64,000 nucleotides of DNA from Orychophragmus violaceus (Eukaryota > Streptophyta > Magnoliopsida > Brassicales > Brassicaceae), in assembly GCA_030180135.1 (NCBI GenBank), contig CM058235.1, forward strand, positions 91,116,535 to 91,180,534, written 5' to 3'. The notes under the pieces were generated by a model. That model had not been told where the DNA came from, searched no databases, and worked only from the letters and a program-made list of their open reading frames with translations. Within the stretch, counting starts at the first letter, position 1. Each line of letters opens with the position of its first letter. Of the stretch, positions 33,794 to 46,399 are shown piece after piece. The position numbers and the translations under genes are program-made.

Positions 33794-34134
33794 AGATTGA
33801 TGATGCTTCTGTTATCTTACAAGTTTAGAACGAATTACTAAAATGGTTTTGGGGATTGATGTTTAGGGTTTAACAAGTCTTTGCTTCTCTCATACATATC
33901 AATTTGCTGACGAACAGTAATTTGCTTTATCTACAGTTAGTATCATCCCTAAAGTATTTTCATGCAAGTACTTGTCATACACAAAGGGGGTTTCAATGTG
34001 CAGGCTCGTTAAATCAATTTGTGGATAAAATGGAGCCATAACATTTAAAAAAAAAAAAAAAAAGCTTTATTAGCTAACAGATTATTAAACGTATTATTTT
34101 TCTTCTTCTTTTTTTTCATTGAATGATAATATTC
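33794..34134 (+). other. 3' UTR and downstream region of capping enzyme gene
   Basis: AT-rich, with an A-run at 34048-34063. No other gene was seen. LINE-2 starts at the next T-run. Confidence 0.5.
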
Positions 34135-37100
34135 TTTTTTTTTGTCAACAATATACAAAAATAAAACTTAATAATTCAAGTTGGTGTCTCCGGACCAACA
34201 TGAAGACTCGGTGACGACCTTAGCCGAGTATTTCGGGCTAACTTATCTGCCATCGAATTTCGCGTGCAAGATATGTGCTTGAGTTCAAATGTTGTAAAGT
34301 ACGTCTTTCTTCTATCGTACTCCTCTAAGTGGATCGAAAGGACCGGTCATTCATCTGGTTCCGACAGTATCTTAACCAATTCCAAATAGTCAGTTGCAAA
34401 TGTAATATGTGTTTGCCGTAAATCCTTCATACATTTCATTGCCCATATTAAGGCTTCGAACTCCGCATGAAGAGGGGACAAACTTGTCCTGATATTCATT
34501 GCTTCCATCATAACATTTGCACCACCCTCATTACAGCTAAACCATCATTGTCCTGAGAATGATTCTCCTTCTTTTCAAGATCCATCTACATAGCACCATA
34601 GCCCATGTTGAATCCATTCATTACCGACAATTATTGACCCTCCAATGTCCTCTATTGGTTCCTTTGACGTTAATAGTTTTGCATTCTCCTGCAATATTAT
34701 GTTTCGGCCAAGTATTTTGGAGGCTTCTATCAATATGATTATAGATCATATTATTCCTACTTTTCCAAATATACCACAAAATCCAAGGGTAACTGCTGGT
34801 GTTGTTGTCCGCAGGTAATCTCCAAAATAGATAATCTATATTTGTGTAAATCGATGATAATGGAAAAGATTTCGGGTTGGTTGGAATTGGAGATAATGTC
34901 CAAGTCTGCAAAGCTGGTGGGCATTCAAACATAACATGGTTTATTGATTCCTCCTCTACTCCACACCGCGCACATTGCATATCACATTTTATTCTTCTGA
35001 CTTTCAAGTTTTTTTGTTACCGGTAAACATCCTGAGATTGCTTACCAAATAAAATGCCTTAGTTTATGTGGACATATTACCTTCCACGAAATGCTTGTAA
35101 ACTCTTGACATTCGGTCCCAAAACATGAAGGATCTCTCTATCCCCTGGGAACTCCCTTTCTGTATGGTAGCCCGACCTTACTGTGTATCTCCCCTACTTT
35201 GTATAATGTCATCCTATCGAATATGGTCGATTAAAGCGACTGAACAGAATACTTATTATCAAACCCACTTCCCCAGGTTCCATAATCATCTCTAGTAGTT
35301 GTATATTCCATACTTGATTTTGTTGATCAATCAACTGATCCACCGTGTAAATATTATGCGTAACATTAGGTTTTTGAAGTGCTGGTTTTGTGCAATAGGT
35401 TGGTATCCAAGGATCATCCCATATTGAAACAGTCTTTCATGTTCCCACCCTCTTAATTAGTCCTTTAACCAGAGATCTAACTGAGATAATACTCCTCCAC
35501 CCATAGGATAGTGAATATGATCTTATCGGATCTAGAGGATCCGTGTTCCGAAAGTATCTACCCTCAAAAACTTTTGAGAATATAATATTCGACTTCTCAA
35601 TTAGTCTCCACAACTTTTTTGCTAAGAAAGCTATGTCAACATCCTCAAAAGACCGAAAACCAATCACACCATTTCCTTTATATTTACATAGTTTATCCCA
35701 TGCTCCACCAAAAATTAGATACAATACTTGTTAATTTTGTGGTAACTGTTTTCAGCAACCGATAACACGACATTACATGATTTGGCAATATCGTAGCCAC
35801 TGACTTTATCAAGACCTATTTTTCTCCTCGTGACAAGAGCTTTGTTGTCCAACCATTTACTTTTCCATGAAGCCTCTTTTGGAGAAAGCTAAATAGTTGT
35901 GTCTTTGAACCACTTAATTTTTTTGGAATACCCAAATATGACCCCATTCCACCCATTATTGTAATCCCTAAGATTGTTTTCATCTCTTCTTGAATTCCAT
36001 TTTCAATCATGTGTCCAAACTATAGTGAAGATTTCGAGAAGTTGATTTGTTGACCAGAAACTCTCTCATAGTCTTTAAGAATTCATAAAATTGTTTGACA
36101 TCCCTCCTTCTTGGCCTTGCAGAAAAACAAACTATCATCAGCAAAAAGCATATGTGAAATCGGGGGACATTTCCTTGCCACCTTTAAACATGTTAGTTTT
36201 TTTCTCTCTCTGCTTTCTTTATGTTTGCTATTAGTGCTTCCGTACATAAAATAAATAAATATGGTGACAAAGGGTCTCCTTGTCGAAGCCCCCTCTGTGG
36301 AACTATATGACCTCGTGGTTGACCATTAGTAAGAATTTTGTACTGGACTGTGGTAATACACCTCATTATCCGATCAACCCATTAAACCACAAATCCCATT
36401 TTATTCAAAATACAATAAAGGTCTATTCAACCTGATCATAGGCCTTACTCATATTCATCTTTATTGCCATGAATTTGCCTTCACATGATGGATTTGTCCT
36501 TAAACCATGGAACATTTCCTGAGCAGTAAGAATATTATCTTAAATCAATCTCCCAGCAACAAAAGCTGATGCGTTTCCGAAACAAATTTTGGTAGTAATC
36601 CCTCAAGCCTTTGACACATAACCTTAGATATGATCTTGTAACATACATTGCATAAGCTGATAGGTCGTAATTCCATCATCCGACTCAGCCGTTCTGTCTT
36701 TGGAATTAGACAAATATGTGTCGTATTAATCTTTGGATCAAGTTCCCCAGATTGTAAAAAACTATTAACCAAATAAACAACATCATTATTCACAATCGGC
36801 CAAGATTGTTGAAAAAATAATGATGTCATTTCATCCGGTCCCGGCGCCTTTTCTGGATGCATTATAAACCAAGCTTTCCTTACCTCCTCCTCTGTATCAG
36901 CAACCATAAGTTTTTCATTCATTTGTATTGTAATTGATACATGAATCTCATGTAAAAAAATCTTCAAAAAACGCAGGAGTATTAGAGGTCAAAATAAATC
37001 CTCAAATTATCCTACAGCCACACTTTCAACCTCTTGTTCCTTCGTTATCCATTTTCCTGCTGAATTATGGAGCCCAACTATGTGATTCCTCCACTCGCCT

Positions 37101-37180
37101 TTGTTTAGTCAAAGCAAAAAAGAATTTTATATATCGGTCACCTGATATATGCTATATATTTCTACTCTTCTGCTGCCAAA
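34135..37180 (-). pseudogene. LINE-2, L1-type retrotransposon relic
   Basis: Minus strand; the left edge has a T-run (poly(A) tail). From left to right: an RNase H trace (34200-34600), the zinc-binding region (34621-35007, CARCGVEEESINHVMFECPPA), the post-RT region (35437-36010, FRSFEDVDIAFLAKKLWRL and MGSYLGIPKKLSG), and the RT start (36545-36967, PEKAPGPDEMTSLFFQQSW and LRPISLCNVCYKIISKV). Many stops and frame changes. The 5' end fades out around 37180 and no ORF1 is visible. It is not the same copy as LINE-1: the sequences differ clearly. Confidence 0.85.
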
Positions 37181-37976
37181 ATTGTTCCTCATCTCTGTTT
37201 AGCATTATGCCTCATTGTCTTAAAATATTACAAGTCAATAGTGATAGAACAAATACGTAAAGAGTTATGTGAGTAAAAATTTAGCATATTATTTTAGTTA
37301 TATATTTCATATTTTATAAGTTTTCATATGCTTTTATTAATTTCTAGTATTTACAGACCATATATTTACATATATTTTCCAAACAAATATTATCTTATTA
37401 TCTTATCGAATTGTATTATATTTTAAACTGGTCCAATTCGGCACCGAATAAATTTATTAGTTTATCTTAATTATTAATTTATCGAATATTAATTTATAAA
37501 ATTTCCTTTGTACATATTTGATTGAATTTAAGTATTAACTCAAATTTTCCAAAATATATTAATAATATGTACTTTTATACAAACCAAAAAGAAAAGTCAA
37601 TTGGAACACACACAACAACAACAACAACAAAAAAGGTAAATATGACATAATGTGGGCCGTAGGCTGTGGATTATGGGCCATTGTTGGTGACTATAATTCC
37701 ATATTCACTATTTCTTATAATCCCGGGAAATATTTGAAACTCTTCTCGTGTTCTCTGTCGTTTCTTCTTCTGGGCAGAGATCATTAAGTTTGTTTACTTC
37801 TCGATTCTCTCTCTTGTGCACATTTTCTCGGAAGTTTGAATCTTCTCTGCTGGATTTTCTTCCCGCCGCACTCTCCAAGGATCTTTGAGTTTGTCTTTCT
37901 TGTTCTTGTCAACTTGACAGTTTCTTGATGATGTCGCTTTCTAATACTTGATGCAGTTTCTTGTGAATTTAACAGT
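37181..37976 (+). promoter_or_regulatory. Upstream region of the Yippee-like gene
   Basis: Very AT-rich, with a short (CAA)n run at about 37610-37631 and a CT-rich probable 5' UTR at 37740-37930. No other gene was found. Confidence 0.45.
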
Positions 37977-38285
37977 ATGGGAAGGCTTTTCTTGATCGAG
38001 AAAGAAGAACCTGCGTTTACGTGTGCGATGTGCAATGTCCAAATTGCATTACGTGCTCATCTCTTGGACGATTGGCTCAATCATTTTGAGTTTTCTCAAG
38101 TGTACAATGTTACGATTGGAGAAGACGTGGTTACTTACGGAAACGATCTCTACGAGGGAAATGAAGTGTCTTGCGTGAAATGCTGCGCAGTTATCGGGTG
38201 GAGAACATGTGAAGATGATGAAGATGTAGTGTATTTCCGCCTTCAGCATGGTCGGATTGCTCCACCACCGGACGTTCAACCATAA
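37977..38285 (+). CDS. Yippee-like zinc-binding protein, 102 aa
   Basis: A single-exon frame starting MGRLF, the start usual for plant Yippee proteins. Two CxxC pairs (CAMC at residues 16-19 and CVKC at 66-69) would hold one zinc ion, and GW follows the second pair as in the family. The middle is more divergent than in typical members, and the C terminus is a short PPPDVQP tail instead of the usual YKEGK-type ending. The protein is small even for the family. Yippee domains are related to the CULT domain of cereblon and often act in protein-complex contacts; no precise role can be given. It is probably expressed, since the frame is open and the leader is UTR-like, but a decaying duplicate cannot be ruled out. 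Confidence 0.78.
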   Translation: MGRLFLIEKEEPAFTCAMCNVQIALRAHLLDDWLNHFEFSQVYNVTIGEDVVTYGNDLYEGNEVSCVKCCAVIGWRTCEDDEDVVYFRLQHGRIAPPPDVQP

Positions 38286-39201
38286 TGGTTTCTCACAGAC
38301 GAGAGGTAATGATCTTACTCTCTCTCTCTGATCTTGAGGAATGGTTTCGTAAACGTACATACTTTCTTGGACCCGAAGGAAACAATTATGAGGTTTTAGA
38401 TTTTTGGCACATTCTCTCTGACTCTTTTTGTTCGTTAACATACATACTTTCTTTCGTTTGGTAAAATCATAAATTTGCACAATTGGTTAACAAATTCTTT
38501 TTTGTGTGAGAGGTCAAGGGTTCGAATCTTGATTTTGCAATTTATTGCTCTCCAATAACGTACAATCTTGCCATTTGCTCTGTTTTGGGAGAGGTTTTAA
38601 AGGCTTACATGCAAAAGAAATAAGCTCATCATATGAGAAACGTTGCGCTTAGTTTGAGCTCAATCTATTTGCGTACGTTACAAGTATTTCCCCCAACTCA
38701 GTTTTTGGTCATGGCCTTTTTATATTTCTTATTCTTGAAAATGTCATATATTTAAATTTTATTAAAAATTCCCTTAAATGTAAAACTGAGTTCAAACTAC
38801 ACGAGTTATAGAATTACTAAAACTAGAAAAATCAGATGAAATAACATAAATGCTTTAAGTAATCTTACTATCTATTAAATCTCTTATAAATAAAAAAAAA
38901 TGTGTTTTTGAACTTTATAACCACAAATATATTACGGTAAACGAGCAAAACACTTTCATAAAGAATTCAACAAAGATCACCATGTCTAGAAGGTAAAACT
39001 ATCTATATGATTATCCTCATCCATATTAAAAAAAAAAAAAAAAAGGCTAGGACTAAATGGTTATCGAATCCCTAATTTCTGAGATGTTCTCAAATAAGGT
39101 TCAAAGCATCTGATAAAATAAAGTAAATACGGTAAAAAATTATGACCGAATTTTTGTTTCAAAGGGATGATTAAACCATGCATGATCTTTTATAAATCTC
39201 T
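38286..39201. other. Intergenic AT-rich region
   Basis: It contains the Yippee-like 3' UTR, a tRNA-like patch (listed separately) and A-runs near 39029. No gene was seen. Confidence 0.45.
38474..38560 (+). repeat. Possible tRNA-related SINE fragment
   Basis: A B-box-like GGTTCGAATCTT (38519-38530) lies about 40 bp after an A-box-like segment with AATTGGTTAA. No acceptor-stem pairing is seen, so it is not a tRNA gene. It could be a SINE remnant or chance. Confidence 0.3.
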
Positions 39202-39216
39202 AACTAAGAGTGTTAG

Positions 39217-39803
39217 GAGGTTGGCGCTGCGAGTCGAGGAGGACACGCGGTGGTGCTAGGTGAGAACTAAGCGTGGTTTTTGGAGAAGCTAGAAAGAGGC
39301 GGCGCTTGGTGAGGCCGTTTTCGATTTGGGTTTTCTGGAGTCTCTCTTGACCGGAGGAAGCTCGCCTGAGACGACCTAGAGGAGACAAACACCTATCTGG
39401 AGTCGCCGTTGGTGAGGGATGGGTCACGGTTTCTCGCGTTACGCGGGTTATCTCCGGTTAAGTCCGTGGGAGTCTTCAATCGGACTTCGGAGCTGTCGAG
39501 AGGCGCGACGAGGGGATCAGGCCCTCCGAGAGGCGGATCGAAAACCGGGGTCGGCTCTCCGGTGATTAGTGAGGCTGAACGGTTGAAGACGCAAATCGGC
39601 GCGATCTCGTAGCCGCCGGCGGCAAATAGGGAAGAGAGAAGAGGCACTTCTAATGGGCCTTTGACCTAACCGGTGGGTGAACCGGGTTGGGATTCTTTGA
39701 TTAGGGTTTGGGTTGGTTTTTTGCCGTCTGGTTCAGTTGCATTGTAAACCCGGTTTGATTTTCCGATTTAGTCGGTTTATTTAAAAAAAAAAAAAAAAAA
39801 AAA
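39217..39803 (+). mobile_element. GC-rich poly(A) retroposon with target-site duplication
   Basis: The body is strikingly richer in G and C (CpG-rich) than its AT-rich surroundings and ends in an A-run of about 22 (39783-39804). It is flanked by AACTAAGAGTGTTAG (39202-39216) and a copy with two extra bases (39804-39820). This is how LINE machinery inserts a transcript. No intact protein was recognised. It could be a Sadhu-like non-autonomous retroposon or a retrocopied host transcript. Confidence 0.75.
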
Positions 39804-39820
39804 AACTAAGAGAGTGTTAG

Positions 39821-40153
39821 CTATTTATGAGATCTTCAACAGTTTTAACTCAAAAAACTTCTAAATAAACAATTGTTCAAAGTAAATTTATAATGAAATA
39901 TGAAAAGATAAAAAAATATTTTAAACTTAATGACACTAAGGATTTTAGATCTTTTTTTGGATTTTGGTTTTTATGATCATGGTCATATTTTTGCATGGAT
40001 ACTACGGAAAATCAAAGTATTGTTTGTCTTGACTTTTAGTTTCTTCTTTGCGTCAGATATTGTCTTCCAAAGTTGTATAGAGAACAAGTCCATGTTTCTC
40101 TTCATACGTTAACAAAGCTTAATATTTTGTTAACTTTATGTTTTTGTCTTATA
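39821..40153. other. AT-rich intergenic sequence
   Basis: No feature seen before the MULE-1 target duplication at 40154. Confidence 0.45.
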
Positions 40154-40162
40154 GTTTAAAAA

Positions 40163-40620
40163 AGGATTAATTGCACCCAGTATACCTTTTTTGAAAAATA
40201 ATAGCAAAGTTATATCTTTCAAAATCCAATTGCATTTTTGTATCTTTTTTTGTCTTTTAGCGCCGGTTAAAGACAATTCTAACCTTACATTTTGTCTTCT
40301 TGTGATAGATAGTTAATTACATAAACTATCCATAAATCTATCTACTATCCATCCGAATTACATTTTCTTTTTAATTCTTTTCTTTTCTCTTACACTCTCT
40401 TTCTTACTTTATGTATTATTTTTTACCCCAAGTTTTTTTAATTGTAGATATGATGAATTGAGTGAGGTTTTCGGACTTGTAGATCGTCGGAATGGTATTA
40501 GAACGGGACGATCTATCGGAATTCAAAAAAAAAAAAATTTGACTTAATATGAAAGTTGCGAATGGATAGTTTAGAGTATATGTCCACAACATCCATCCAC
40601 GTGTATACTTATGATGGACA
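40163..40620 (+). repeat. MULE-1 left inverted arm
   Basis: It is the reverse complement of parts of 57240-57481 and 58861-59017, and closely related to the MULE-2 arms. The inner part (ATTCCGATAGATCGTCC-like and GCGAATGGATAG) is shared by all four arms. Confidence 0.75.
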
Positions 40621-40800
40621 AGATGCTTAACATGATGATTTAACATATGATGTTGGACGATCACATGAATGATGAATCCAAAAATATGTTTACCATGGGT
40701 AAACGTTTAACATATGATTATTCGTGGACAAGATACTCAACAAGATGAGTTTAACATGAATGATGATGGACAAGATGCTTAAAAAGATGATTTAACATAT

Positions 40801-41629
40801 GATTATTTGTGGACACAAAAGTATGTTGGACGATCACATCTCATGCTTAACAAGATGGTTTAACATATGATGGACACAAAGTGCGGATCTAATGGACAAA
40901 AGTTGGTTAAGAGTTCACATGATTGTGAATTTGTGGACATAGAGTAGGTGTAGACCACTATCCATTAACAAGATGCTTATCATGGGTAAACGTTTTATGA
41001 TGGACAATAGGTGATCAAGAGTTGTTGGACGATCACAATAGGTGGTCAAATGCTTAACAAGTTCACATGATTGTGAATTTGTGGACATAGAGTAGGTGTA
41101 GACCACTATCCATTAACAAGATGTTTACCATGGGTAAACGTTTTATGATGGACAATAGGTGATCAAGAGTTGTTGGACGATCACAATAGGTGGTCAAATG
41201 CTTAACAAGATGGTTTATGATGGACAATGGGCGGTCTTGCATGTGATATAATCATTGTAGTATCCACATCACAAAAGTACGTTGAGTCGATTATTCGTGG
41301 ACACTAACACGATTATATCACATGTTAAACATTTATGATGGACAATATGGTTTAACATATGATGGACAAGATTCTAAACAAGATGCTTACCATGGGAAAC
41401 GCTTATGATCCGCAATAGGTAACAAGATGCTTACCATGGATAAACGTTTATGATGGACAATAGGTGATCAAGAGTTGTTGGACGATCATATCTCATGCTT
41501 AACAAGATAGTTTAACATATGATGGACAAGATGCTTAACAAGATGATTACCGATGATGGACAAGATGCTTAACAATATGATTTAACATATGATTATTTGT
41601 GGACACAAAAGTATGTTGGACGATCACAT
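40801..41629. repeat. MULE-1 internal tandem repeat, first unit and start of the second
   Basis: A unit of about 790 bp starts at 40801 (GATTATTTGTGGACAC) and again at 41591, and the second copy continues at 56515 after Copia-3. Inside are many copies of short phrases such as GATGGACAA, AAGATGCTTAACAAGATG and TTTAACATATGAT. A 148-bp duplication (40913 and 41061) is present only in the first unit. Confidence 0.8.
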
Positions 41630-42365
41630 TGTTGGGAATCCGAGCCAATTCTACAGATTCAGAATTCTCGCGAGTTCCCGATAGCCTAGGATCTAGGGTC
41701 TAGTTAATTGAATCTGGATCTCACCTCGTGATTACCTGGTGTTTGGCAGCGGAAGATTGATCAGGTAGCACGAGATCTATTGCGCCTCAGATGCTGCGCC
41801 ACTATCGTAGTCCACACGCACACAAGCTGGAATCCGCCGGGTTGCTAGTACCGGGACTCGGATCTCCCTGGGAACTGAGTTTCTCTGAGGTTTCTGTGTT
41901 TTCTCACTGAGACAACACTGTGGGCGGCGCATAACCAACCACCTTAGGTCGAGATATAAAACGTACTTATATACTGACCTCGAGGTGAACCGAAACATCA
42001 GTTTCGGTTTCGCCATTGTGTCGACCGACACACTTATTGGTGTCGATCGACACACGTCCTGTATCGACCGACACACCCAATGGTGTCGATCGATACACCC
42101 CTTTGAAACTTATATTCGATCTGTATCCAATACATATCGATCAGACCATATGCCAATGATCAATTCCCATGCAGAGTATATCCAACTTGCTTAGGTGTGT
42201 GACCCTGTAGGTTCACACGATACTGGAAACGAGTTACAACTCATTTGTCATAATTGGTTTCTAGCAAACCATTATGATTACCCAGTATCACATGAATTGT
42301 CCGATCTCGACAATACAACTATCTCTAGAGTTCGTACAATGTGATTTCAGGACATAATCCCAACA
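41630..42365 (-). repeat. Copia-3 3' LTR
   Basis: It starts TGTTGGG and ends CCCAACA, 736 bp. It contains two palindrome pairs (cores 42022/42044 and 42065/42087). Confidence 0.94.
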
Positions 42366-43240
42366 ATCTCCCACTTGTACTGGAATCACTTATTCCTATA
42401 ATCCCTTCGTCTCTATATCTCGATATGGCATAAGGCAAGAGACAGTGTCATCCTTATTATAGCCAACATCATGTTCATCGAACTTCTGATCTATACTGAT
42501 AAACAAACGACTGACAATCACCTCGTTTGAGCACGGCCATGCATTTTCTCAGTATCAAATCTTCGATGGGCCCTGAGATATTTATCTCCCGTTATACAGG
42601 AGGGACAAATCCCATCTTGTTCCATCCCTGTTACTACACATACTTCATGATACGTCGAAGCAATGCCGTTATAGCCGCCAGTTACGGAACGACGTTTGAC
42701 AAGGTCAAAGCGCACCAATTCATATGCTAGAAAGCATGATGAACTCAGGTATAAGGACTATACTCTATAGTCGTAATGAGAACCTCCCATGAAACTTATA
42801 TATAACTATCCTGTGGAGTTCTCATTAAGTGGGTCATGTCCGATCATATGTTCACCAACATATATCTATGTGACTGACTGTGATAATCATATCATTGACT
42901 CCATGAAACTTAGCCCAACAGTCACCTCACATACTAGTCTGCGCGGTTGTTAGTGTCCCATTTTAACAACCTTGACTAGGGACAATCATAATTTATGTCA
43001 TCTTTTACTTATAGGGTTTCATGATCAAGTCTTCAACTTGATGACCTATAAGATAACCATAAAGTACTTTGGGACCATTATTTAATTATCCAATAATTAA
43101 ATAATACTGATGTCAGTTTTAACTTACACAAACACTGCCAAAGCATGTTTATGTAAAGTTTACAACATAACTAAAATAACTCCCACTGGAATCAAGATCA
43201 TCTTTTCAGATATCTTACACCTACAGCAACAGAATAAATT
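42366..43240 (-). other. Copia-3 3' non-coding region
   Basis: Shares a block with Copia-2, Copia-4 and 21121-21606, including the dyad at 42756-42772. The 67-residue open frame at 42527-42730 lies antisense to the element and its frame is not kept in the other copies, so it is not called as a gene. Confidence 0.7.
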
Positions 43241-45484
43241 CCGTGCTTAGGTTGTGGGAGAGAGTGCGGTGCTATTGCTTGAAACAATTTCAACAAATTA
43301 CACCGCCATTCAGATAGAAGCATTATTCTACGGACTACTGCTTGGAGCCTTTCCAACAGTTAGCACCGCTATTCAGGCAAAGAGACATAACCAGGTGGGA
43401 ACCGGGAATCGTCTTTGTCCGACTAACTACTTTCAACTGGTTTGTCACTTTATCAGTTCACCACGAACCTATCCGTAGTGTTTCTCAACACTTGGGATAT
43501 TTCTGGTAACTGTTTAGTGACTATTACCGGAATATATTGGTATATTCTCGTCATGCTTAAGCTGCATCTAGACGAGCGCAAAATATGGCATTTATGATGG
43601 ATTCTATTGCAGCAGCATTAGAACTCACACTCATTAATATTAGTTCAGACAGTGTTCAGAAACACTTCTTCTTACTAATATTGTTACTAGCTCAGCTAGT
43701 GTCCAAGACACTTCATCTTGCTCAGATTATTGCCATAAGACCTTTGGTATGAAGCCATTCTTGGAATCAAGCGTATTAGATCTGTCCAATACCTTATCAA
43801 CATAAGGATTTTGACACGATCCAATTAGCTACTCTGATCCATTCCAATGGATCCTTATTCCAAGAATTCACGCGGCTACTCCTATGTCTATCGTGTAAAT
43901 TTGACTTCCGACCTAAATCTTGACAAGACTTTAGCTTCGGAACGTCATTTATGAGATTCAAGCATGTTAACAACACACTGTGTGAGAATTGCCATTACGC
44001 TCCCACTAGTCTTCTTGCAAACGCATGGTTTCATCTCTTTCTGATCAAGTCAAAACTATTGACCACATTATCAGAATGTTGATTCCAACTCCAAGATGTC
44101 TGCTTCAATCCAGAAATGGATCGGTGAAGCTAACATGCATACCTAGCAAATTTTCGTAGTTGGGGCTCACCATCGCTTCTTTGAATTTCGCATGTTCGTC
44201 ACTTTTCAATGATCAGCAGATCACGACAATAGGTTACGAGAAATCACTCTCAAGTTAGTGACGGATCCTTTCGGATCTGCGAATTTCAGGCTCCACAGGT
44301 GCAGATCCTACAGCACTTTGTAGATCTCACCGCTGCTCTTCCTCATCAGGTCGAGCAGCTTACTGTGTTTATCGAATTTCTTCGATGTGTACTTTCACTC
44401 CCACTGTTCCTTTTGAAAGTATCACCTTTCTTAAAAGACACAGTTCTGGGCAACAAAAGCACTAAGCCTTGGTTTCCTCAGGACAACCAGCGAGGTAGAA
44501 CTTATCAGATATAGATTCAAGTTCGTTTGTTGACTACTGTCTTACACAAACCTTGCAATCCCAATTAATCAGAAAAACAGATTTGGAAATCACCCAGTCC
44601 ACATCCAATGTGGTGTTTTTCACTGATTCTGATAGAAACCTTTTAGCGTAAACATAGACATTTCAGAACGTATTCTTAAATGGTTATGGAAGATTCATGT
44701 GATTCATCATTAATTGAATCATATCTCATAAGATCTGATTCATTCTTTCAGATGATCACCCAATTCATGACTCTAGTATTTTCCTCCGCGATCCAATCGA
44801 GGATCTCAATACTTCTGTCAGATTGGTTCTACACTTCATCTTGGAACTCCCTTAAGGGATTCCAGCTTGTGTCTCATCAAATGAACACAGCCATGCTTAT
44901 TGATGCCATCAATAAGGTAATGAGGTACAGAATATTTCCTTTGACAATAATGCTAGTTGGGCCGCATACATCAGTATGTGTAGGGCCCAATAAGCCTCTG
45001 GCCCGTTTCCTTTTAACTCTGCTAAATGGGCCTTAGTCATTTTGGTCCAGTGAACAGAATTCATATCTCAAATGATTAAAATCAAATGAGTCCAAAACTA
45101 TGGATTTACTGAATCCGCTTCACTCTTGTGGTTAAACGACTATACCAAAGAAAAGTCGAGTTCGAGTCATCAGACTCAAACCGTTTGGTATTTATGTTAT
45201 ATTCATGTTGGTTTAAGATATAAAACCCATTCTAAACGGGGTGCTACCATAGAATATTTCATTAAGATCCAAAGAACAAAACTTGTCTTTTATCAAAATG
45301 AAAAACATCCAAATTCTCAAAAGAAAATGAAAGACATTTCTGCACTAGGCAGATACAAAGTAGCAATTACTTAATTTCTAAAACCAAGTAGAAAAGGCTT
45401 CTACAAGTGGAGAATTTCTACGGCTCATGCAGCAACCATTGCTTCAACCAGACACGCAGTTCCACTTGTCCTTTCTTCAACGTT
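43241..45484 (-). pseudogene. Copia-3 pol relic
   Basis: Decayed remnants on the minus strand, aligning in order with the relic of Copia-2: an integrase start trace near 44950-45010, the linker with TCGAATTTCTTCGA near 44368, and RNase H traces between 43250 and 43620. Stops in all frames. Confidence 0.75.
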
Positions 45485-46399
45485 CTACTGTCGCTTAGGT
45501 CCTGCATATTTCAAAAATATCAGTACCACAACAAGCATCCAATACTTATGTAGAACTTGAATTAATAACACAATACCTGAAGAAGAAGTACCATACATCT
45601 TCTCCATCTCTTGTGAATCTTCCAAGAATTTTATGCAATCTCTCTTCCAATGCCCCGACTCATTGCAGTAGAAGCACTTACTAACATCAGATGGACTTGA
45701 CTTGGGCTTAATAGATGACACATGCTTATCCTGATTCCAAATCTGGATGGCCCTGTCTCTACCCTTGCCAAAACAAGATTTCTCAAATCTTTTACCCTTT
45801 ATGATGTCCTGCTCTGCTGCTTTGATCATGCTATGAAGCTCAGTCAACGTCTTTGTCAAGCCTTCCTTGATATAGTTCTTAACGAACTTGTCATAGCTAG
45901 ACGGCAGTGACTGCAGCATGATGTCAGTAGCTAACTCTAAGCTGACAGGACATTCCAGTTTCCCCAGGTTATCAACGTAACCCATCAGTTTAATGACATG
46001 AGGACTTACTGGAGCATCCTCTGGTAGTTTGCACTCAGTGAGAGACTTCACCATCTGGAATCTCTCAACTCGTGCCAGATCCTGAAACTTCAGTTTCAGG
46101 CTGGTGATCATCTCTATTGGCGACTCCATGTTCTCGTATTGACTTTTCAAGTCCGAGTTCATGGTAGCCAATATCAGACCACGCACATCTACCATATCAA
46201 TATAATGCTTATTCCAAGCATTATATGCTGCATGCGAGCGATTGGTCCCAAGCCTTTCTGGAAGAGCTTTCTCAAGGACATAGTCCTTGCTCTCCTGCTT
46301 GAGAATGAATCTCAGATTCCGATACCAATCAAGGAAGTTGGATCCATTTAACTTGTCCTTATCAAGGACGGATCGCAACGAGAAAGTAGTCATAGACAT
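45485..46399 (-). CDS. Copia-3 Gag (open)
   Basis: 304 residues, starting MSMTTFSLRSVLDKDKLNG. It has the same gag layout as Copia-2 and Copia-4 (LKLKFQDLARVERFQMVKSL; LPSSYDKFVKNYI) and a zinc knuckle (CFYCNESGHWKRDC) near residue 243. After the knuckle about 45 residues run on into a hydrophobic tail (MLVVVLIFLKYAG) that reflects a lost frame into the former protease. It is probably made and able to form particles, but protease and polymerase would have to come from another element. Confidence 0.85.
   Translation of the reverse strand: MSMTTFSLRSVLDKDKLNGSNFLDWYRNLRFILKQESKDYVLEKALPERLGTNRSHAAYNAWNKHYIDMVDVRGLILATMNSDLKSQYENMESPIEMITSLKLKFQDLARVERFQMVKSLTECKLPEDAPVSPHVIKLMGYVDNLGKLECPVSLELATDIMLQSLPSSYDKFVKNYIKEGLTKTLTELHSMIKAAEQDIIKGKRFEKSCFGKGRDRAIQIWNQDKHVSSIKPKSSPSDVSKCFYCNESGHWKRDCIKFLEDSQEMEKMYGTSSSGIVLLIQVLHKYWMLVVVLIFLKYAGPKRQ

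Noticed and set aside
38474..38560. tRNA gene
   Set aside because: Only box-like segments are present. No acceptor, anticodon or D stems can be formed, so at best it is a SINE remnant.
41777..42076. 99-residue open frame with CRST/SVDT repeats, duplicated at 55921-56220
   Set aside because: It is inside the Copia-3 LTR, and its peptide repeats come from translating the CGATCG palindromes.
42527..42730. Possible conserved small protein antisense to copia 3' regions (also 2773-3024, 21339-21542, 53543-53785)
   Set aside because: The DNA is conserved, but the open frames are in different phases in different copies, so the protein is not conserved.
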